A DNA stretch of 29,070 nucleotides from Chloroflexota bacterium. Its GTDB lineage: Bacteria > Chloroflexota > Anaerolineae > 4572-78 > J111. The stretch is from NCBI GenBank assembly GCA_016860845.1, contig BOKF01000076.1:1-29070 (forward strand), written 5' to 3'. How positions within the stretch are numbered: position 1 is the first letter of the stretch; each line of letters starts with the position of its first letter. Position numbers and translations under genes: made by a program. The notes below the pieces were generated by a model. That model was not told the DNA's origin. It made no database searches and was given only the letters and a program-made list of their open reading frames with translations. Shown piece after piece: positions 8,154-15,907 of the stretch.

Positions 8154-8247
8154 GAGGTGAGGAAACGAAGAGACGAAGAAACGAGGAGGTGAGGCGGTGG
8201 ACTCTTTTCGCCTCGTCGCCTCACCCCGCTTCGCCTCACTTTTCCTC
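8154..8247. repeat. Inverted octamer element (GAGGTGAG / CGCCTCAC)
   Basis: Six 8-base units in the left arm (GAGGTGAG, GAAACGAA, GAGACGAA, GAAACGAG, GAGGTGAG, GCGGTGGA; 8154-8201) face a right arm CGCCTCGT, CGCCTCAC, CCCGCTT, CGCCTCAC, TTTTCCTC (8209-8247). It is the only element here with a clear period of 8. It ends 14 bases before the kynureninase start, which has no ribosome site of its own. Confidence 0.75.
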
Positions 8248-8261
8248 GCCTTTCAACGATA

Positions 8262-9545
8262 ATGAACTTTACCCGCACCGATCTTGAATTTGCGCATGAA
8301 CTGGACAGCCAGGATGAACTGGCTCGGTTTCGCGATGAGTTTGTCATTGCCGAGCCTGACTTAATTTATCTCGATGGCAATTCGCTGGGGCGGCTGCCCA
8401 AACGCACCATTGATTTTATGCGCCATGCCATTGAGGTTGAGTGGGGGCAGCGCCTGATTCGCCTGTGGAATGATGGCTGGATTCACACCCCCGTCGAACT
8501 GGGCGCGAAAATCGCCCGGTTGGTCGGCGCGCAGCCCGACGAAATTATTGTCACCGAGGCCACTTCGATCAATTTGTTCAAGCTGGCGGTCGCCGCGCTT
8601 CGCGCCCGACCTGATCGCCGCAAGATTATCAGCGACGTTTTTAATTTCCCATCCGACCTGTACATTTTGCAGGGTATTATTGACCTGCTGGGCCGGTGTC
8701 ACCGGCTGGAACTCATTCCCTCCGCCGATTCAATCACCATCGAGCCAGAAGCGGTCAGCGCAGCCATAGACAGCGATACTGCCCTGGTCAGCCTGACCCA
8801 TGTGGCCTTCAAAAGCGCCTTTATGTACGATATGGCCGCCGTGACCGAACAGGCCCACCGCGCCGGGGCGCTGGTCTTGTGGGATTTGAGCCACTCGGCG
8901 GGGGCTGTCCCAGTTGATCTGAACGGCTGCCAGGCCGACCTGGCTATCGGCTGCACCTACAAGTATCTCAACGGTGGGCCGGGCGCGCCAGCTTTTCTTT
9001 ACGTGCGGCGTGATTTGCAGACCCAGCTCAACCAGCCGATGTGGGGCTGGTTTGCCGCAAGAAATCCCTTTGCCTTTGATTTGGAGTACACCCCGGCAGA
9101 CGACATCGCCCGCTACAAGGTCGGCACGCCGCCGATGCTGTCCATGAAAGCCGTCGAACCGGCCCTGGACATTCTGCTGGAAGCGGGCATGGAGCGGCTG
9201 CGGGCCAAAAGCATCCGCCAGACGGAGTACCTGATTTCCCTGGCCGAACAGTGGCTGGTTCCGCTCGGTTTCACCATCGGCACACCGCGCCATGCCGAGA
9301 TCCGCGGCTCCCACGTCTCCGTGCGCCATGCCGAGAGCTACCGCTTCAATCGTGCCCTGATCGAGACCGAACCGCCCGCGGTCAAGGTCATTCCCGATTT
9401 CCGCGAGCCGGATAATATTCGCCTGGGGATTGCGCCGCTTTATACAACCTTCACCGATATTTATCGAGCGATGGACCGGCTGCGGGAGATTGTGGAGCAG
9501 CGGATTTATGAGCAGTATTCGGCGGAACGGGCAACCGTTACCTGA
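8262..9545 (+). CDS. kynU: Kynureninase
   Basis: A 427-residue PLP enzyme of fold type I. It cleaves L-kynurenine to anthranilate and alanine, or 3-hydroxykynurenine to 3-hydroxyanthranilate, in tryptophan catabolism or NAD synthesis. Family motifs are clear: IYLDGNSLGRLP (35-46), the PLP-site Asp/His in WDLSHSAGAVPVDL (207-220), and the Schiff-base lysine Lys234 in GCTYKYLNGGPGAPAF. Length is normal. The start is placed at 8262 because the N-terminus aligns with the family, although no Shine-Dalgarno is visible. No other kynurenine-pathway gene is in the window. It ends 6 bases from the convergent DUF2231 gene. Confidence 0.93.
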   Translation: MNFTRTDLEFAHELDSQDELARFRDEFVIAEPDLIYLDGNSLGRLPKRTIDFMRHAIEVEWGQRLIRLWNDGWIHTPVELGAKIARLVGAQPDEIIVTEATSINLFKLAVAALRARPDRRKIISDVFNFPSDLYILQGIIDLLGRCHRLELIPSADSITIEPEAVSAAIDSDTALVSLTHVAFKSAFMYDMAAVTEQAHRAGALVLWDLSHSAGAVPVDLNGCQADLAIGCTYKYLNGGPGAPAFLYVRRDLQTQLNQPMWGWFAARNPFAFDLEYTPADDIARYKVGTPPMLSMKAVEPALDILLEAGMERLRAKSIRQTEYLISLAEQWLVPLGFTIGTPRHAEIRGSHVSVRHAESYRFNRALIETEPPAVKVIPDFREPDNIRLGIAPLYTTFTDIYRAMDRLREIVEQRIYEQYSAERATVT

Positions 9546-9551
9546 CCTGTT

Positions 9552-10019
9552 TCACTGAATACCTACCCCTAACCGATAAACCAACTCCCCACCCAGCCAA
9601 TTCGCCGCCAAAACCGCCACAACCCCCAATGCCATCAGCCCCAGGTAAGGCCAGCGGCGGCTAACGAGGACATCCGGCCAGCGAAAGCGCATGTACAGAA
9701 CCAGCCCGTTGAGGATGAGTAAAGCCACTCCGGCGGTAATGTGGCTATTCACCGTGTCGCGGCGGGGGTCGGCCAGCTCAAGCTGGCTCTGGTCAACCAG
9801 CCCGGTCAGACTTGCCACCAGGGCGGCCAGCCAACTCAGGATGAAGCTCCAGTAGGCAAAACGCTCATAATCCGTTTGGCCGCGCCACAAATAAGCCAGG
9901 GTCAGCAGCACGCCTAACAAATAAAATGCGATGGGAAAATGCACGGTCATGGGGTGAATAGGGTGGCCGAGGATAGGGAGTAGGAAGTAGGAAGTAGGAA
10001 GTAGGGGGGAAGAAAACAT
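9552..10019 (-). CDS. DUF2231-family membrane protein
   Basis: A 155-residue protein with four hydrophobic segments. The family motif GHPIHPMTVHFPIAFYLLG appears at residues 18-36, with DPRRDTVNSHITAG before the third segment. DUF2231 proteins are small membrane proteins of unknown, possibly redox-related, role. Normally HPIHPM lies close to the start. Here 17 residues (MFSSPLLPTSYFLLPIL) precede it, and they are translated from a heptamer array. The start codon at 10019 lies in the loop of that element, and the opposite arm supplies the purine-rich AAGGAG/AGGG upstream. An alternative start is the Met in HPIHPM, which would lose part of the motif. It is the last gene of the minus-strand group. 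Confidence 0.82.
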   Translation of the reverse strand: MFSSPLLPTSYFLLPILGHPIHPMTVHFPIAFYLLGVLLTLAYLWRGQTDYERFAYWSFILSWLAALVASLTGLVDQSQLELADPRRDTVNSHITAGVALLILNGLVLYMRFRWPDVLVSRRWPYLGLMALGVVAVLAANWLGGELVYRLGVGIQ

Positions 10020-10054
10020 CTTTTTTCCCTACTCCTTACTCCGTACTTCTTACT
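9980..10054. repeat. Inverted heptamer element spanning a start and a stop codon
   Basis: Left arm: GTAGGAA three times then GTAGGGG (9980-10007). Right arm: CCCTACT, CCTTACT, CCGTACT, TCTTACT (10027-10054). The DUF2231 start codon is in the loop. The stop and last residues of the adenosyltransferase gene are in the right arm. Confidence 0.85.
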
Positions 10055-10605
10055 TCTTTGGCTAACGTAGTTTGCCGACCCACCAGGTGTTCTTCGTAGC
10101 GAGCCAGGGCGAAGAGGAGCGAGGAGAGGCGGTTCAAATAGCGGATCACTTCCTCATTTTCAAACGCTTCTTCGTGCATCAGCCGGGCGACGCAGCGTTC
10201 GGCCCGCCGGATGACCGTCCGGGCCACATCCAGCCAGGCACTGACCAGAGTATCGCCAGGGACCACAAATTGGGTCAGGGGGGGGATTTCGGCTCCCAGC
10301 TTGTCCGTTTCGGCTTCGAGCCAGGCGACCCGGTCGGCAGTCACCTGGCTAGACAGTTTGACTCCCGGCGCGGTGGCTAACTCACCCATCAGGACCCAGA
10401 GGTCACGTTGAGCTTCCAGGATCAGTCTTTTGGTGCGCTCACTCGACAAAGGGTCGGCCCTAACTACGCCCATAAACGAACTGGCCTCGTCAACGGTTCC
10501 GTAAGCTTCCGGGCGCAAATCATACTTGGCGACCCGCTCTTTGCCCAGAAGACTGGTATAGCCTTCATCGCCGCTGCCGGTATAAAGGATTGTTTGTTTA
10601 GGCAT
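10036..10605 (-). CDS. Cob(I)alamin adenosyltransferase, PduO type
   Basis: A 189-residue helical-bundle enzyme that transfers the adenosyl group of ATP to cob(I)alamin to make coenzyme B12. Family motifs: LYTGSGDEGYTSLLGKERVAKYD (8-30), EAYGTVDEASSFMG, the arginine-rich helix VIRRAERCVARLM, and IRYLNRLSSLLFALARYEE near the C-terminus. The start at 10605 gives the canonical MPKQTILYTGSGDEG; an upstream Met at 10668 would lie inside the preceding gene. It overlaps that gene by 8 bases, so translation is probably coupled. The last residues (AKEVRSTE) are read from the right arm of a heptamer element. The symbol could be pduO or cobO-like; I leave it open. The chelatase genes 5 kb upstream would fit corrinoid metabolism, but this is inference. 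Confidence 0.9.
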   Translation of the reverse strand: MPKQTILYTGSGDEGYTSLLGKERVAKYDLRPEAYGTVDEASSFMGVVRADPLSSERTKRLILEAQRDLWVLMGELATAPGVKLSSQVTADRVAWLEAETDKLGAEIPPLTQFVVPGDTLVSAWLDVARTVIRRAERCVARLMHEEAFENEEVIRYLNRLSSLLFALARYEEHLVGRQTTLAKEVRSTE

Positions 10606-11395
10606 CTTTTCTTTTGACCTTATCGCTGGCCAGCCTCTCCAGAGAGCGGTGCGCCTGTTGGCGGACACCCTGGTGCGGGTCTTTCAGTAAAGCTGTCAGC
10701 GGTTCGCGGGTCAACGGACTTTTAAACCTACCTAAGGCCTCCGCCGACCAAAAGCGCACGGCTGGTTCGGGATCAGCCAAAGCTTTGATTAAAGCCTGGG
10801 TCACTTTGGCCTTATTTAATACCCTTATCTCGTGCTCAGTACAAATCTTCCCCAAGGCAATTGCCGCACCATAACGAGCATCAGGATCAGGATCATGCAG
10901 TAAGGTTTCAACCAGGGCTTCGACAGCCTCATCCCCCATTTGATTAAGCTGGAAAATGGCAAACTCGTGATTTTCCGGCTCTTCCAATGCCGTGATGAGC
11001 CGTGCTAACCTCTCCTGCTGCTGGCGGGCTTCCTTTTCCTTCAAGATTTCAAGCCGCTCGGTCTGCAAACGGCGCCGAGTTTCCTGCATTTCCAGGCGCT
11101 TGGCTCTGGCTCGTTCCAGGTGGGCCCCACAATGAGCACAGTAAACTACGTCCACTCGATTGGCCGTATGGCACAGCACGCAATCTACCTTGAGCGAGCC
11201 GCCGCAGTTACTACAGTGGCGCATCTCCTCGCGGTTGGGGGTTTGGCATTGAGGGCAGACAACCGTCTGATCAGTGGCTAAATCAGTTATCAATAGGGCA
11301 GAGCCACAACTGGGACACTCAAATTTTTTGTAGGGCAAGAAGTTACCGGATAAGGATCCCCCGCAACTGGGACAGGCAAGTCGTTCAATTTTCAT
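10598..11395 (-). CDS. Zinc-ribbon and HEAT-repeat protein
   Basis: A 265-residue soluble protein with three parts. The first 90 residues hold six CxxC pairs (Cys 8/11, 27/30, 47/50, 61/64, 72/75, 86/89), enough for three zinc ribbons. Residues about 92-135 are a highly charged helix rich in Arg, Glu and Gln, probably a coiled coil. The rest has HEAT/PBS-lyase-like helical repeats (DPDPDARYGAAIALGKI, then DPEPAVRFWSAEALGRF, then DPHQGVRQQAHRSLERL). This points to a protein-binding scaffold. The partner is unknown. AAGG lies 7 bases before the start. It is translationally coupled to the downstream adenosyltransferase by an 8-base overlap. Confidence 0.82.
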   Translation of the reverse strand: MKIERLACPSCGGSLSGNFLPYKKFECPSCGSALLITDLATDQTVVCPQCQTPNREEMRHCSNCGGSLKVDCVLCHTANRVDVVYCAHCGAHLERARAKRLEMQETRRRLQTERLEILKEKEARQQQERLARLITALEEPENHEFAIFQLNQMGDEAVEALVETLLHDPDPDARYGAAIALGKICTEHEIRVLNKAKVTQALIKALADPEPAVRFWSAEALGRFKSPLTREPLTALLKDPHQGVRQQAHRSLERLASDKVKRKDA

Positions 11396-11415
11396 GATGA
11401 GACCTTAGTAGGTAT

Positions 11416-11496
11416 GGCCGCCGACCGCAGACGGCTGACCACCGAAAAGCAGCGTGTTGAGTAATTTGTAATCGCCCTCGGTCGGCAAGCGGTGGT
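11416..11496. repeat. Inverted heptamer element (GACCGCA / CGGTGGT)
   Basis: Left arm: GGCCGCC, GACCGCA, GACGGCT, GACCACC (11416-11443). Right arm: CCTCGGT, CGGCAAG, CGGTGGT (11476-11496). The units match the GACCGCC array inside the gene at 22257. It lies between tsaD and the zinc-ribbon/HEAT gene. Confidence 0.65.
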
Positions 11497-11548
11497 TATG
11501 GGTTCATTCAAATTATGCCGCCAAATTAAGGAGGTGTCAACCGTATGA

Positions 11549-12604
11549 TCATCCCAACCGCAAATTCGCTGCCACATCCAGTTCCCAATCAGCAACATGC
11601 CCTTTTTGCAGCCGCCAATAGGCCGCCGCGCCGATCATCGCGGCGTTGTCGGTACAGAGCCAGAGGGGAGGCACCAGCACCGGCCGTCCTGCCTCCGAAA
11701 TCATTTTGTTGCGCAGCAGTCCATTCGCCGAAACGCCGCCGGCCAGCAAAATCTCGGTGGCCTCATAGTGTTCAGCCGCCGCTTTGGTTTTGCTGACCAG
11801 AATATCCACCACCGCCATTTGAAAAGAGGCGGCAATATCGGCCACGGGCATCGTTCGCAGGGGAAGTTGGGCGTGGGCTGCGCCAGCGCGCGGTAGATTT
11901 TCGCCGGGGGCATATTTCTGCACGACTCGTAAGACCGCCGTTTTCAACCCGGAGAAGCTAAAATCATAACCGTCTCCCAGGCGGGCGCGGGGGAAACTGT
12001 AGGAACTGGGATTGCCCCCTTTGGCCGCTTCCTGAATAGCCGGCCCGCCGGGAAAACCAAGGTCCAGCATGCGAGCGACCTTATCAAAGGCTTCGCCGGC
12101 AGCGTCGTCAATGGTCCGGCCCAAAATCTCGTAGTCGCCGTGATCACGAATGAGCACCAATTCTGTATGCCCACCGGAGACAATTAAGGAGAGCACCGGA
12201 AATTTGATTTCCGGCGGCTGTCCCCGACCCTCGGCGTCGAGCCAATTGGAGTAGACATGTCCCTCCAGGTGATTGACCCCAATCAACGGCAGGCCCAGAG
12301 CCAGGGCAATGCCCTTGGCCGCATTAACCCCCACCAGCAGGCTGCCGGCCAGGCCCGGCCCATAGGTAACGGCGACCGCCTTCAACTCATTCCAGCCGGT
12401 ACGAGCCTCGATCAAGGCATCCTGAATGACCGTGCCGATAGCCAAAATATGCTGGCGTGAGGCAATTTCGGGAAAAATGCCGCCATAGCGCCGGTGAATA
12501 TCAATCTGGGAGGCGACCACATTCGATTTGATGTGATAACCGTCCTCAATCACCGCCGCCGCCGTCTCATCACAGGAAGTTTCGATAGCCAGAATTTTTG
12601 TCAT
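11549..12604 (-). CDS. tsaD: tRNA N6-adenosine threonylcarbamoyltransferase TsaD
   Basis: A 351-residue ASKHA-fold enzyme. With TsaB and TsaE it transfers threonylcarbamoyl from TC-AMP to A37 of ANN-decoding tRNAs. It begins with the typical [22 protein letters not shown]. The metal-binding HxxxH is His112/His116 (NHLEGH). Other family blocks are [26 protein letters not shown], and the C-terminal [13 protein letters not shown] and [16 protein letters not shown]. Length is normal. tsaB and tsaE are not in the window. A heptamer element lies on each side of the gene. The ribosome site is weak. Confidence 0.96.
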   Translation of the reverse strand: MTKILAIETSCDETAAAVIEDGYHIKSNVVASQIDIHRRYGGIFPEIASRQHILAIGTVIQDALIEARTGWNELKAVAVTYGPGLAGSLLVGVNAAKGIALALGLPLIGVNHLEGHVYSNWLDAEGRGQPPEIKFPVLSLIVSGGHTELVLIRDHGDYEILGRTIDDAAGEAFDKVARMLDLGFPGGPAIQEAAKGGNPSSYSFPRARLGDGYDFSFSGLKTAVLRVVQKYAPGENLPRAGAAHAQLPLRTMPVADIAASFQMAVVDILVSKTKAAAEHYEATEILLAGGVSANGLLRNKMISEAGRPVLVPPLWLCTDNAAMIGAAAYWRLQKGHVADWELDVAANLRLG

Positions 12605-12623
12605 TCTCTAAATGTCCCAAAAT

Positions 12624-12687
12624 AGGTAGCAGAGTAGCAGGTTTCAGGAAAAAATCGTCAAGCTGTTACCTTGCTACGTGCTACCCT
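12624..12687. repeat. Inverted repeat element (GTAGCAG / TGCTAC)
   Basis: GGTAGCAGAGTAGCAGGT (12625-12642) faces CTGTTACC-TTGCTAC-GTGCTACC (12663-12685); outer AATAGGTAGCA and TGCTACCCTATT pair with one bulge. The spacing of units is 8 in the left arm and 7 in the right. It fills the gap between tsaD and the NUDIX gene and abuts the NUDIX stop codon at 12690. Confidence 0.65.
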
Positions 12688-12689
12688 AT

Positions 12690-13250
12690 TTAAATTCTCC
12701 CCTCACGCCAGGCCGCCAGCGTATCGAGGTTGGATTGAAAGGCAATGTTCTCCGGCAGCTCGTCGGGGCCGAAAAAGGCCACCGCCTCAGCATCGTCACC
12801 TGCCTGGGCGGCCCCATCCACCACGCAGCCTTTGTACATGATCAGCACCCCGCTGCCTCGATAATTTTCATAATAATACACATCCACCAGGCCGGTAATC
12901 TCGACGGTGTAGCCGCTCTCTTCCTGGCACTCCCGTATCGCTGTCACCTGAGGCGTCTCGCCGATTTCCATAAAGCCGCCCGGCAAGCACCAACTCCCCC
13001 GGGCTGGGTCGGCGTTGCGCTTAACCAGCAGGACCCGGTTATCGTCGCTGAGGGCCAGCACGGCTGCCCCAACTTTAGGATCAATGAATTGGACAAAGCG
13101 GCACTCCGGGTCCGAGCAGACCCGCCGCAGGCGGCCGTAGGCCAGCCGGTCCACCATCTCGCTGCGACAGCGCGGGCAGTAACGGTAGCCCTGCCGCAGC
13201 GAGGCCGCTTCTTCAGCCGTAAGGGTGATTCCTTCGTTCGTGTCAGTCAT
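12690..13250 (-). CDS. NUDIX hydrolase with N-terminal zinc ribbon
   Basis: A 186-residue protein. A zinc ribbon (CPRC at about 25-28, and a second pair of Cys in VCSDPEC) precedes a NUDIX domain. The Nudix box is intact: GGFMEIGETPQVTAIRECQEESGY matches Gx5Ex7REUxEExGU. The zinc ribbon plus NUDIX arrangement is shared with NudC-like NADH pyrophosphatases and with ADP-ribose-type hydrolases. I cannot choose the substrate, and the classical NudC SQPWPFPxS motif is absent. It likely hydrolyses a nucleotide diphosphate derivative in the cytosol. No Shine-Dalgarno is visible. A heptamer element lies on each side. Confidence 0.88.
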   Translation of the reverse strand: MTDTNEGITLTAEEAASLRQGYRYCPRCRSEMVDRLAYGRLRRVCSDPECRFVQFIDPKVGAAVLALSDDNRVLLVKRNADPARGSWCLPGGFMEIGETPQVTAIRECQEESGYTVEITGLVDVYYYENYRGSGVLIMYKGCVVDGAAQAGDDAEAVAFFGPDELPENIAFQSNLDTLAAWREGRI

Positions 13251-13279
13251 AATGACTCATGAGACGTGAGGCGAAGAGA

Positions 13280-13355
13280 GTAGAAGATAGAAGATAGTAG
13301 ATGGTAGATAGTAAATAAGGCTATCTTCTATCTTCTATCCACTATCCTCTATCTA
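13280..13355. repeat. Inverted heptamer element containing the URO-D gene stop codon
   Basis: Left arm: GTAGAAG, ATAGAAG, ATAGTAG, ATGGTAG, ATAGTAA (13280-13314). Right arm: CTATCTT twice, CTATCCA, CTATCCT, CTATCTA (13321-13355). The arms pair as a long imperfect hairpin with a loop of about 6 bases. The TAG stop of the URO-D family gene is 13344-13342, inside the right arm. Confidence 0.85.
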
Positions 13356-14340
13356 CAGCTCTGCGTGCTGCCCAAATATTGCATGTCGGCGCGGTGATCG
13401 GGGTGACGCAGCCGGTGCCCAGGATAAAACGCCAGCCTCCCGTCGCTTCGAGGGCTGCTTTGGCTTCGGCCTGGACCGTCTCCGGCGTGCCGCGCAGCAT
13501 GGTTTCCCACTGGCGCAAGCCGCCGCACAAAGCCTTGTCGGTCCGGCGCATCGCTTCACCCAACGAAGGCGGCGTCTCGACATCGTGCCAGTTAATGACC
13601 TGCACTGGATACTTGACGACCAGGTCAAACATCACGTTGACCCCGTGCAGGTGCAGCAGGTTGAACCACATCCCTTCCGTTGCGGCCAGAAGCTGCAGGT
13701 CGAGCGGCCGGCAAAAATCGCGGTATTCCGCTTCGGTCAAAAGGTCATAACTGGCGTGCTGCACGGCCAGGAAAATACCCACCGCCCGGGTTGACCGGCG
13801 CAGCGCCTCGATGAAACGCAGGGTCGACTCGGTGAGGACGGCCAGGCCCGCTTTGACGGCATCCGGGTATTGGCGCATATCGGCCAGCAGCCGCGGCCCG
13901 GCCAAATTTTTGGCCTGGGAGAGCGGGTTAAAAATGGTTTGGATAAAAGGCGTGTCCTCGCCCAGAGCATCGCCAATGCGCTTGTTGGCCTCAATCACCT
14001 CACCGAACAAGCCCTGATTTGGCTCCAGTGGCTTGAGCTTCAGCCAGTCCTCCGCCGATTGGATGATACGCGGTCCCCATTCACGAGTGCCTTCCTCATT
14101 GCCCACCCAGTGACTCTCCGCGCCGTAGCCGGCCACCATAAAATCGCTACTGGGCGTCACCTTGATAAAATCAAAATCAAACAGGCCCTGAAATTCCAGG
14201 TGTGCGCGGGCCAGTTCCGCGCCGTAGCGGTCGTCAACCGGCCAGTGCCGCCACAGGGCCACCGCGGGCCGGTCAACCGGCGCACCGGCAAAGGTGGCCT
14301 CGAGACGCTGGCGTTTGGTCATCGGTGAGATTGTTGTCAT
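13342..14340 (-). CDS. Uroporphyrinogen decarboxylase (URO-D) family protein
   Basis: A 332-residue TIM-barrel protein of the URO-D superfamily. MTKRQRLEATFAGAPVDRPAVALWRHWP near the N-terminus is the usual opening of the non-haem members. Later blocks are FDFDFIKVTPSSDF, IFNPLSQAKNLAG, LLHLHGVNVMFDLVVKYPVQVINWHD, and a GTGCVTP turn near the end. This branch includes corrinoid methyltransferases and proteins of unknown role, so haem synthesis should not be assumed. The start at 14340 has AGGT upstream; an alternative ATG at 14364 adds 8 residues but has no ribosome site. The last four residues (VDRG) and the stop come from the heptamer element at 13280-13355. Confidence 0.82.
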   Translation of the reverse strand: MTTISPMTKRQRLEATFAGAPVDRPAVALWRHWPVDDRYGAELARAHLEFQGLFDFDFIKVTPSSDFMVAGYGAESHWVGNEEGTREWGPRIIQSAEDWLKLKPLEPNQGLFGEVIEANKRIGDALGEDTPFIQTIFNPLSQAKNLAGPRLLADMRQYPDAVKAGLAVLTESTLRFIEALRRSTRAVGIFLAVQHASYDLLTEAEYRDFCRPLDLQLLAATEGMWFNLLHLHGVNVMFDLVVKYPVQVINWHDVETPPSLGEAMRRTDKALCGGLRQWETMLRGTPETVQAEAKAALEATGGWRFILGTGCVTPITAPTCNIWAARRAVDRG

Positions 14341-14507
14341 AACTTTACCTATCTCTTCATTCATAATCTACTTTAATAATTACCAGCACTTTCCCTAAAG
14401 AATTTCTCCCCCCAATAGCACTCAGTTTCCACTATGTTTAAGGCAATCCCTAAGGATTGAGCTGTCCCTACCAGATTATCATCCGGTCCAGATGATATAT
14501 TCTACCA

Positions 14508-14771
14508 TTACCGGTACACTTCACGCCGATGCTGCACCCGCACCACTATAACAGCTTTGGCCTCATCATCCACGTCATATATCACACGATAATCACCCAC
14601 CCGCAAGCGATAATCCCCAACGGATGTTCCTTTAAGTTTGATGGAGCCGATTGGCCGGGGGTCGTCTTTCAGGTGTACCACTGCTTCAGCGATTTTAGCC
14701 GCTATGTCACGCGGAAGTTTATCCAACTCACGTTTGGCGCTACGAACATAAAGCACCCGGTATTCATTCAT
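14508..14771 (-). CDS. RelE-family mRNA interferase toxin
   Basis: An 87-residue RelE/ParE-superfamily protein. The motif set fits RelE rather than ParE because likely catalytic residues are kept: Lys45/Lys47 in IKLKG, Arg55/Arg57 in DYRLRVGDYRVIYDV, and Arg82/Arg83 with Tyr86 in QHRREVYR. Such toxins cut mRNA on the ribosome when the antitoxin is degraded. Its start overlaps the end of the upstream putative antitoxin gene by 8 bases, the usual coupled arrangement. The 143-base gap downstream (14365-14507) holds only a small CAATCC/GGATTG hairpin. Confidence 0.88.
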   Translation of the reverse strand: MNEYRVLYVRSAKRELDKLPRDIAAKIAEAVVHLKDDPRPIGSIKLKGTSVGDYRLRVGDYRVIYDVDDEAKAVIVVRVQHRREVYR

Positions 14772-15120
14772 CGCCAGGTTTATATTCCGCCAAAACTTCT
14801 TCTGCTGAAATTACCTCATCGGCCTGGTATTGCGCTCGTGCTTCGGCCACGATTAACTCATGATCTGGGTCGGCTAACAACTCGGCGGTTTCCTGCCAGG
14901 CTTCAATGAGAGTAAGCACAATGTGCCAATCACCATCAACCTCTGCTTGACCAATAGCCGTCATAAGTTCGTTCAGAAATTGAGCTATCTCGTTCGGGTT
15001 AAATTCGGCCAACCATTCAAAGGTTTCGGGCAGGTTTAAAGCCGATAGAGATGGCGTATTGTCGCCATTAATTTTGCCTATAGTAATTGCAGATGAAGGC
15101 TCAATAATTTTTTCTGCCAT
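14764..15120 (-). CDS. Putative antitoxin of the RelE-type toxin
   Basis: A 118-residue acidic, helical protein whose last 8 bases overlap the toxin gene. Position and overlap are the main evidence for an antitoxin. I do not recognise a RelB, Phd or MazE domain by eye. It is longer than most RelE partners (usually 70-95 aa). The first 30 residues are Ser/Thr/Asn-rich, and the rest is helical (FEWLAEFNPNEIAQFLNELM, then IEAWQETAELLADPDHELIVAEARAQ). The tail EVISAEEVLAEYK resembles the toxin-wrapping end of RelE-partner antitoxins. It starts only 4 bases after the VWA chelatase gene, with GAGG just upstream, so it is probably co-transcribed with it. Confidence 0.65.
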   Translation of the reverse strand: MAEKIIEPSSAITIGKINGDNTPSLSALNLPETFEWLAEFNPNEIAQFLNELMTAIGQAEVDGDWHIVLTLIEAWQETAELLADPDHELIVAEARAQYQADEVISAEEVLAEYKPGDE

Positions 15121-15124
15121 ATCC

Positions 15125-15907
15125 TCACCCCAATCTTAATTCATCCTTCACCGTGCGATAGAGCGTATCCGCCTTGAGTTCACTTAAGGTGTAGCATGGC
15201 CCCTGCAGCTCGTCGGCCAGACCCTGGGCCAGGCCCCGATCAAAGCTGGCGTGCTCCATATTGATGACGATGGAGCGGATGCCCTCTTCCTCAATCATCT
15301 TGGCCACCCGATGGGCCTCTTCCTGGGCCGGCAGATCGGAGACCGAGACGTTACCCGCGCCGTCGGTCAGCAGAATCATCATGGTCATGATTTCGGGATG
15401 GAGGCGTTTTTGCTGGGTCAGCACCCGGTGGGCCAGCAGCAGGCCGGCCGAGAGGGGCGTTTTGCCACCGACCGGGACATCGGCCAGGGCATGCTTGGCC
15501 AGTTCCACGCTGGAAGTGGGCGGCAGCACCAGCCGCGCCTCTTCTTTCTGAAAGACGATCAGGCCGACCTGGTCGCGGCGCTGGTAGGCATCCAGCAGCA
15601 GGCTCATAATCGCGCCCTTGGTCGCTTCCATCCGTTCGGCGGCGGCCATACTCCAACTGGCGTCCACGACAAAAAGGATCAGGTTGGCCGCCCGGCGCAC
15701 CCGGACTTTGTCCTGAATATCCTGCCGCTCGACGGCCAGCGCCCGTTCGGAGCGATCCCGGCTCAGTTGGAAAGGCGCTGCTGCGCGGAAGGTGGCGTCA
15801 AAGGCCACATCTTTGGGTTTGCCTTGAGCAGGGCGCGCCTGGATGTAGCGGCCCCGCTTGCGGTCGGTGCGGGTGTAACTTCGTTTACCCGCCGTCTGGC
15901 GGGTCAT
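15125..15907 (-). CDS. VWA-domain part of a ChlD/BchD-type chelatase subunit
   Basis: Numbered from the ATG at 15907, 260 residues remain, with a complete VWA domain. The MIDAS motif is DASWS (Asp82, Ser84, Ser86), Thr150 in GGKTP, and Asp182 in TDGAGN. A basic segment (RKRGRYIQARPAQGKP) precedes it, as in ChlD. The ATG at 15907 has no Shine-Dalgarno. The same frame is open upstream with no stop to 16090 and encodes a further 50 or so residues of Pro/Gln/Ser-rich linker. The likely product is a -1 frameshift fusion with the upstream AAA+ ATPase (see 16063-17175), about 683 residues in total. It would drive metal insertion into a tetrapyrrole (Mg or Co) with a large ChlH/CobN-type subunit, which is not in the window. 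Confidence 0.85.
   Translation of the reverse strand: MTRQTAGKRSYTRTDRKRGRYIQARPAQGKPKDVAFDATFRAAAPFQLSRDRSERALAVERQDIQDKVRVRRAANLILFVVDASWSMAAAERMEATKGAIMSLLLDAYQRRDQVGLIVFQKEEARLVLPPTSSVELAKHALADVPVGGKTPLSAGLLLAHRVLTQQKRLHPEIMTMMILLTDGAGNVSVSDLPAQEEAHRVAKMIEEEGIRSIVINMEHASFDRGLAQGLADELQGPCYTLSELKADTLYRTVKDELRLG

Noticed and set aside
8262..9545. Cysteine desulfurase
   Set aside because: The length, the YLDGNSLG start and the GCTYKYLNGGPG lysine motif are those of kynureninase.
13342..14340. HemE (haem-pathway uroporphyrinogen decarboxylase)
   Set aside because: The N-terminal pattern and overall motifs fit the broader URO-D/methyltransferase-like branch, and no other haem-synthesis gene is nearby.
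15905..15907. Independent VWA gene starting at the ATG at 15907
   Set aside because: Kept as a possible annotation, but judged less likely than the fusion. No ribosome site precedes it, and the frame is open for 50 more codons with linker-like composition up to the A9 run.
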